DNA of 64,000 bases from Metellina segmentata. Its lineage: Eukaryota > Arthropoda > Arachnida > Araneae > Tetragnathidae. The position numbers and the translations under genes are program-made. This document shows, piece after piece, positions 58,560 to 64,000 of the stretch. The stretch covers positions 23,822,714 to 23,886,713 of the forward strand of contig OX375880.1 in NCBI GenBank assembly GCA_947359465.1, written 5' to 3'. Under the pieces are notes generated by a model that made no database searches, was not told where the DNA came from, and saw only the letters and a program-made list of their open reading frames with translations. Each line of letters opens with the position of its first letter. Position 1 is the stretch's first letter.

Positions 58560-59640
58560 CTTTGGGTTAGAGATCCTCACTGGAGAATCATCCACCAACT
58601 TGGGTCTGATTGAGTACACATATATATTTGAGTTGATTCCAGCTTTGGTTCGGTGAAACGAACATCATCATCAATGAATGTAAATTCAGGACCCGTAATA
58701 CATCTGAAAAGTGTTCCAATATCTCGTAGATACCTTTTAAAGCATTAACAGTATTTTCTGTGAAGGTACTAAAATTCAGTGTACCTAATCGAAGCAATAT
58801 CTTCTGTATCCTGACTCTACTACTACCAAACTGGTCGTTTTAGTGTTGTTACTTGGATTGTAATGGGTTTCCTATTTTCTACAAAGAAAGCCGATAAAAA
58901 TATCTAAAATATTATTTGCACAATTAATACTTTAGTGGATGACAATGAGGAATTTCTCATCTCTTTAGCCTGTATATGTGTATATTGAATCTTTAGGTCG
59001 AAATATTCACCTGACTCGTGAGCAGATGGCTTGTGGAAGTGGAATTATTCCAAAGCACTGTCTTTATGAGCCTCGATCAAAATTCATTCTGTATTTCTGG
59101 CCACGCATATCCAAACAAGTCAAATCCCAATAAGGATTAGGTACGAGGATGAGTGCAACTAAATCTGGAAATTCATCGGTGATGATCACATTGTACTGGT
59201 CAAAGTTAAATTCCAATGTTCCTGAATCCAGTTTAAATAGGCAATCTGGCTTGCCAGGCAGAAACTGCTTGCCACCGGATGTGAAGATTAGCAGTTTGTT
59301 TTGAAATTCTTGCTCCTGATGCGATTGTCAGGTTGCCTCCTGCTGATTATACTGTCCTGAGAAGAATTTTCAAACATCGCCCTGTAACATCGTATGTTTA
59401 ACTCAAGACAACAATTCGTAATGTGGAATTGGAATCGTGAATGATTTTATACTGGCTGGTGTCTAGCCTCTCCTGTACTTTGAAACTTTCCCCAAAAACT
59501 AGACAACTGTTTGTTTGACGGTGGCTTTCCTTGTTCTCGTGACATCAGTTTATGACTGTCGTGAAGAGACCCTGGCTACTATTTTACCAAGCAACAACCT
59601 ATGGAACTTGGTGCATTATTTTATAATCAAAACGAAAACT
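58560..59640 (-). pseudogene. decayed unrecognised coding region
   Basis: On the minus strand an 87-codon stretch (59327-59064) has no early ATG but a strongly protein-like composition (LLIFTSGGKQFLPGK; DEFPDLVALILVPNPYWDL). Neighbouring pieces in other frames also look coding (TSQYKIIHDSNSTLRIVVLS upstream near 59410-59470; GPEFTFIDDDVRFTEPKLES downstream near 58640-58700). The pattern of adjacent open pieces in shifting frames suggests one decayed gene or retrocopy inside the RhoU-like intron. I do not recognise the family. Confidence 0.4.
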
Positions 59641-59785
59641 CTTTTCACGGGAACTGTAAGAAAATAGACTAGGATATAGTACATCTCCCTCGAGTTGGCA
59701 GCATGTTGAACGTTTGTATTCTTTAAATTAGTTTATAGATTGGAACGCAAACAAACCGCTTCCACAGCTGATACTTTAGCTCGTA

Positions 59786-61082
59786 CAGAGGCTGTTCGCA
59801 CATTTTTTAGACGATTTTGGTTAGCGGTAATAAAAAATCGTTTGCTGCAAAAGAAATAATTGCAGTTGTACTATATTTTTAAAAGTCAAAATTATCATCT
59901 GCGGCTTGAGAGGTTTGTTTTTATTCAAAATGGCGTTTTCAACGAAGCAGTGGTTCGAAGGCTGTATTTATGCTCTTTCCGAAGAGTAATATTCATATTC
60001 CGTTATCCAAAAACGATGGGAGAGTCATGGTTTTGTGATATCTAAAGTGTCGATAGGTAATATCGTCAACAAGAAAGGAAAAAAACGTCAAATTGGAGCC
60101 TCAAGTGGGACAAAAATTCCAAACAAGTATCCAAGGAAGAAACGGACCTCTTCGACTATTGCAAAGGTACGTTGTTTAATGTTAAAAGAAAATCCCCCTA
60201 GTCAAAGGACAGTTGCAAAATCATTAAAATGCTCGGTGTCCACTGTAAACAAAATGATAAACGTTGATTTAAATCGTAAGAAAGCGACAAAACGCAATGT
60301 GCATCGTCTTTCTCCAAAGCATATCGCTGAACGCAGGACACGCTGCCGAATTCTATATGAGAAACACTTATCCAAAGAAAAATGGAAAAAAAATTGTCAC
60401 AATAGATGAATCATGGGTGTATTTAAATGATTGCAACAAAAAAAGAGCCATTTATTATCATAAAAGGGGAGCAAAAAATTTAAGTACATGGTTCACAGAA
60501 TCGAAAGAAAGTTTTTCTAAGGGATTCTTGATTGTTGCTGGTTATAATGGCAAGTTAAAAATAAAGAGAGTGGGAAAAAATGTCAAGATTAGCTCCAAAT
60601 ACTATCAGGAACATATTTTATTGCCAATTTTTCTGAATGAAATACCATCGCTTTACCCACAGTGCCATCAATCTGTGGAACTCCATCAAGACAAAACTCG
60701 CAGTCACACATCAAAATCCACTGTAAATTTCCTAAAAGAAATGGAACAAAAAACCGGTATCAAGACCATACCCTTCACTGATATCCCTACTAAATCTCCC
60801 GATGTATCACCTATGGATTTTTGTGCTTTCGGACATTTAAAATCTGCATTATCCAAACGTCGTCCCACAGCCCTTACAGGACTCTGGAAAGCTGTTCAGG
60901 AGGAATAGGATAGAATACCTCTTCTGACACTTCAAAAGGCATTATTATCCTGGAAATTACGTTGTCGAAAGATAGTTAAGAATAAGGGCTATCAAATAGA
61001 ACATTTAAAACTCAAGAATTTTATGTAATTTAGTTTTGTGAATACAATATACATTGTCTAAAAAATGTGTGAACAGCCTCTG
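59786..61082 (+). mobile_element. DD41D Tc1/mariner element with TIRs and TA duplication
   Basis: A 1,297-bp element with inverted ends CAGAGGCTGTTCGCACATTT and, at the right, the complement CAGAGGCTGTTCACACATTT (26 bp, one mismatch), flanked by TA (59784-59785 and 61083-61084). The full-length transposase region is present but frame-broken. Located in intron 1 of the RhoU-like gene. Confidence 0.95.
59930..61027 (+). pseudogene. mariner-family transposase, frame-broken
   Basis: The N-terminal helix-turn-helix part (59930-60400; QRTVAKSLKCSVSTVNKMIN) and the catalytic part (60365-60905) are in different frames. Further breaks occur near 59990 and at 60906-60908 (TAG) before the C-terminal end (stop near 61027). 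Catalytic acids: D in TIDESWVY, D in HQDKTRSH and D in SPMDFCAFG. I count 41 residues between the second and third Asp, the DD41D spacing. With the breaks it is inactive. Confidence 0.88.
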
Positions 61083-61087
61083 TATTA

Positions 61088-61240
61088 ATTATCGTTGCAC
61101 TGGAGTAACACAACGGGCTATTGATGACGGTCCGGGATCAATCATGAAATGAAAGATCCAAGGACAACGCCACGTAATTTTCAATAGCGGTCAGATGACG
61201 AGGTCACCACCTGAGTTAGCACCCCATGGTGTGTTCTAAG
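61088..61240 (-). repeat. SINE family 1 fragment, minus strand
   Basis: Antisense body sequence (actggagtaacacaacggg; gacggtccgggatcaat). It begins directly after the mariner. Confidence 0.75.
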
Positions 61241-62088
61241 GTACCGAAAGCAATCACAGTTATAACATGTTAGAAAGTAAAATCCCTCCCACTTTTTAAA
61301 AAGTGTTGCCATTTTGAATTTTTGAAAGACGACCAGCCCTAGATTTTGCTTTGGCAATACCAAGGTCGACTGCTTCGGACCCGTACTATACTCAGGGCAA
61401 AGTAAACTGTATAATATTTTGTAAGCTTGCATGTCTGTGGTTGTTCGTTTTGGTTTATCGCTCGACGGAAATTTCTATGCTAATTGCATACTACAGATGT
61501 CACAAAAATATGACTACTTCATTAGTTTTAACCACATTCATTGGTTACTTCGAATGTTTCAACGATAACTTTTGTGGATGATATAAATACAAAACATTCT
61601 AAATGAGTGATTGAAACCAATGAAACAGCATAATTTACTTAACTTTAGGATGGCAGTGTAGTTAAACGTTCCTATGCCTATAAAATTTTAAGAATAAAAA
61701 ACGTGTCGACATTCGTGACGAATAAAACGGCTAATTGCTTCACCTGCTGTTACGTCACCTAGCGCTTTATAAGCGACTTAATACCGATAAGATCATGACA
61801 CTTAGTCATCAATCCTCTTGTTTCACAAGTTTTGTGATGCTCGTATCCTTGTGAAAGAAATGAAACCATCGTACCGTGCTCTCCTACTGGTTCTTTTTTA
61901 TGTTTAGAAAAGTATTTCATCCCTAACCTTGATGTGGGGGTGAGGTATTTGTGTTGAAAAAAAGACTTTTTCAATAACTGTAGGATGTGACCCACATAGA
62001 GGTTGTGATCTTCTGACAAAGGAAGTCGGCGTTTCAATAGCATTTCCATAAATAGTTGTTATTGGTTTCTCTATGATCTACTTACCAT
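61241..62088. other. RhoU-like intron 1; no gene recognised
   Basis: Short open frames on both strands (61181-61581, 61759-62049) show no recognisable domain. Confidence 0.4.
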
Positions 62089-62661
62089 GAAGTAGGGATT
62101 GTATTTTTTGCGCACGTGGAGGCTGGTACGTGTTAAATCTGCTGTGGCCTCAAATATCCTCTCGTTGACGTGATCGGTATGGAAGTTTGGAGAATAGGGT
62201 ACCAGCTCAGGTGTTTTTTTTATTCATCTGACCTCGGCTCAAAGGTTGACCACAAATGTTCCCACATTGACGCGGTCGGTGTGGAAGTTTGGAGAGTGGG
62301 GTACCAGCTCAGGTGTTTTTTATTCATCTGACCGTGGCTCAAAGGTTGACCTAAAATGTTTCCACGTTGACGCTGTCGGTGTGGAAGTTTGTAGAGTGGG
62401 GTACCAGCTCAGGTGTTTTTTATTCATCTGACCGTGGCTCAAAGATTGTACCAGCTCAGGTTTTAAATATTCATCTGACCCTGGCTGCCTCAAATGTTCT
62501 CACGTTGACGCGATCAGTGTGGAGAGTGGGGTACCAGCTCAAGTGTTACTTGGTCATCTGACCGTGGTTCAAAATTTCGATGTGTCCTCGGGTTATTTCT
62601 TTCGGGATTGATCCCGGAACAATAGATTGTTGAGTTGGTCCAGTGTGACGTTAATGCAACT
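62089..62661 (+). repeat. tandem array of SINE-body units
   Basis: About four units with a period near 99 bp, each containing gttgacgcggtcggtgtgg, tggggtaccagctcaggtg and tcatctgaccgtggctcaa, begin near 62164, 62263, 62361 and 62502. One carries an extra internal duplication. The array begins and ends with ordinary SINE sequence, so it arose by local expansion of the SINE middle. Confidence 0.85.
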
Positions 62662-62798
62662 ACCAACCACAAACTTTTTACTAGATTATCATCTGGTCAA
62701 AACACCCGATTGATTAACAGATCTGAATTGAATTGAGAGAGAGATGTGAAGGTTTTGTCGTGAAAAATGTATCGTTATTATATATGGGCGTGAATCTC

Positions 62799-62801
<3 letters not shown>

Positions 62802-62873
<72 letters not shown>
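62802..62873. repeat. (TA)n microsatellite
   Basis: About 36 TA units. Confidence 0.97.
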
Positions 62874-62878
<5 letters not shown>

Positions 62879-63537
62879 GGATGTGTGTGTGTTCTCTATA
62901 CAAATTTACACCGTTTGACCAATCCATACCTAATTTGGTAGACTTATACTTAAGAACACTGCGGAAAACATAAGCTATTTATTTCCTGTCTTCAGATCAA
63001 TTATGTAGCCATGAAAATTGGCACACAGGTTGTCCTAAAATTGCCCCTCGAAGCACCAATTTTAAAATCTAAAGTTTGTTTTTCTGCAATAAATGGACAT
63101 GGACAAGGAAACACGTTCTACAAGGTCTGTGTATTTGAGTCAACACAGGGACATATCGCGGTCATATTTTACCTGTCGCGGTAGGAAACACGTCCTACAG
63201 GGTTTGTGTATTTGAGTTAACAAAGGGAAATGTCGCCGTCATATTTGAAACCCGAGCAACGCCGTTTTCACACGTACAAATGAAAGCCCACTCTGGGAAC
63301 GGCTCCTGGTTTTATTTATTAGCAGTGGCGTAGCTAAGGAGGGCGACAAAGGCGTTCGGCCCCGACCACCAATATCTGAAAGGGCGGCATTTCAAAAATA
63401 TTTATTTAAGCGTTTTGCGGTTTTTCTCGAAATATTTCTTATACTTCTAAGAAAAATTTGCCTACGTCACAGAAATATATTTCAGTGATGCGCGCGCGAA
63501 GTCAATGCTTTCATTCACTCCTCGGCAGGTAGTTAAT
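62874..63537. repeat. dispersed-repeat-like sequence
   Basis: Next to the TA tract, 'ggatgtgtgtgtgttctctata' and a 'ccatacctaatttgg' phrase, then two related 60-bp phrases (gacaaggaaacacgttctaca... / ggaaacacgtcctacagg...). From 63325 there is a 'cagtggcgtagctaaggaggg' block like that near 57985. No gene. Confidence 0.5.
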
Positions 63538-63800
63538 TAACGTCGCACTGAAGCAATACAACGAACTATTGGCGACGGTCCAGGATCCATCTGGAAGTGA
63601 AAGATTCGAGGCCAACACCTAGAAATTCTGGACAACTGCCAGATGACGATGTCTACACCCCAGCTAGCATCCCATTAAAAATTCCACACTACGTCAAAGT
63701 AAGGACATTAGAGGTTTCGCCAGATTTAACGTACACCAACCTCAACGAAAACGATGGTGTTTGGACCGTTTCGAAAGCGCAACCCTTCTTTTGCTTATGC
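63538..63800 (-). repeat. SINE family 1 copy, diverged, minus strand
   Basis: Antisense body (cgcactgaagcaatacaacg; cagatgacgatgtctacacc) with the head side towards 63800. Confidence 0.65.
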
Positions 63801-64000
63801 GTCGTTCTTTGAGCCGGATTGTAGCGGTATGCAATTATTTTGGATGTGAAGTACACAGGTTTACAATTATTAATCCGTTACTCCTACAACTGGGCCACAG
63901 CGACCCCCACTCCATCTTCGGATACAACGTTCAACAACGAATCCTTCCTTTTGTGTAGAATCTCTACCTGAATCTAAAATTATCTTATGTATGTCTTCTT

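Noticed and set aside
62802..62873. CRISPR-like or satellite array
   Set aside because: A simple TA microsatellite with no spacers; no CRISPR array was seen anywhere, as expected for an animal genome.

Overview
This is eukaryotic nuclear DNA: AT-rich, with spliced genes, long introns and a dense, nested load of transposons. The host gene content (TMED10/p24-delta, a RhoU-like GTPase, an ELM2-SANT chromatin protein) and the repeats (BEL/Pao, Tigger, DD41D mariner, hAT, Polinton-type DNA, tRNA-derived SINEs) fit a metazoan, most likely an arthropod. An arachnid is plausible, but nothing here proves it.

Layout. (1) 1-8630, minus strand: the 3' part of an ELM2-SANT gene, closest to the MTA family. 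Seven coding exons are visible and the gene runs off the left edge. Its introns hold two LINE fragments. (2) 10991-11566: a probable divergent promoter. (3) 11567-30724, plus strand: a complete five-exon TMED10 gene. Its introns carry a Tigger remnant, a full-length BEL/Pao retrotransposon with apparently identical LTRs, a hAT with a perfect 8-bp target duplication, a piggyBac-type MITE and a second Tigger remnant. Intron 2 also has a candidate 15-nt in-frame microexon. (4) 33408-46572: a second hAT copy split by the most remarkable object in the window, a 12,536-bp near-perfect palindrome (33659-46194). It has 5'-AG...CT-3' ends as read on the plus strand (AG at both 5' termini) and a 6-bp target duplication, the signature of Polinton/Maverick elements. 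Each arm carries the same decayed cargo: an AlkB-like dioxygenase, a protein with a DEDD-exonuclease-like pattern, a BIR/IAP-like protein, an unrecognised protein at the fold-back point, a tRNA-like Pol III promoter and a 0.5-kb T-rich tract. No polymerase, integrase or capsid gene was recognised. (5) 46573-53340: a cluster of tRNA-derived SINEs, several with clear target duplications, one split by a non-autonomous hAT. (6) 57111-57294: the first coding exon of a RhoU-like GTPase, whose intron extends to the right edge and holds a decayed unrecognised coding region, a DD41D mariner and a tandem array grown from SINE sequence.

The host genes are unrelated in function: secretory cargo trafficking (TMED10), chromatin repression (MTA-like) and cytoskeletal signalling (RhoU-like). 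The nesting order SINE/hAT < palindromic element gives relative ages. The palindromic element inserted into an already resident hAT, and its two arms share the same stop and frameshift mutations, so it was already decayed when duplicated or its arms have been homogenised since.
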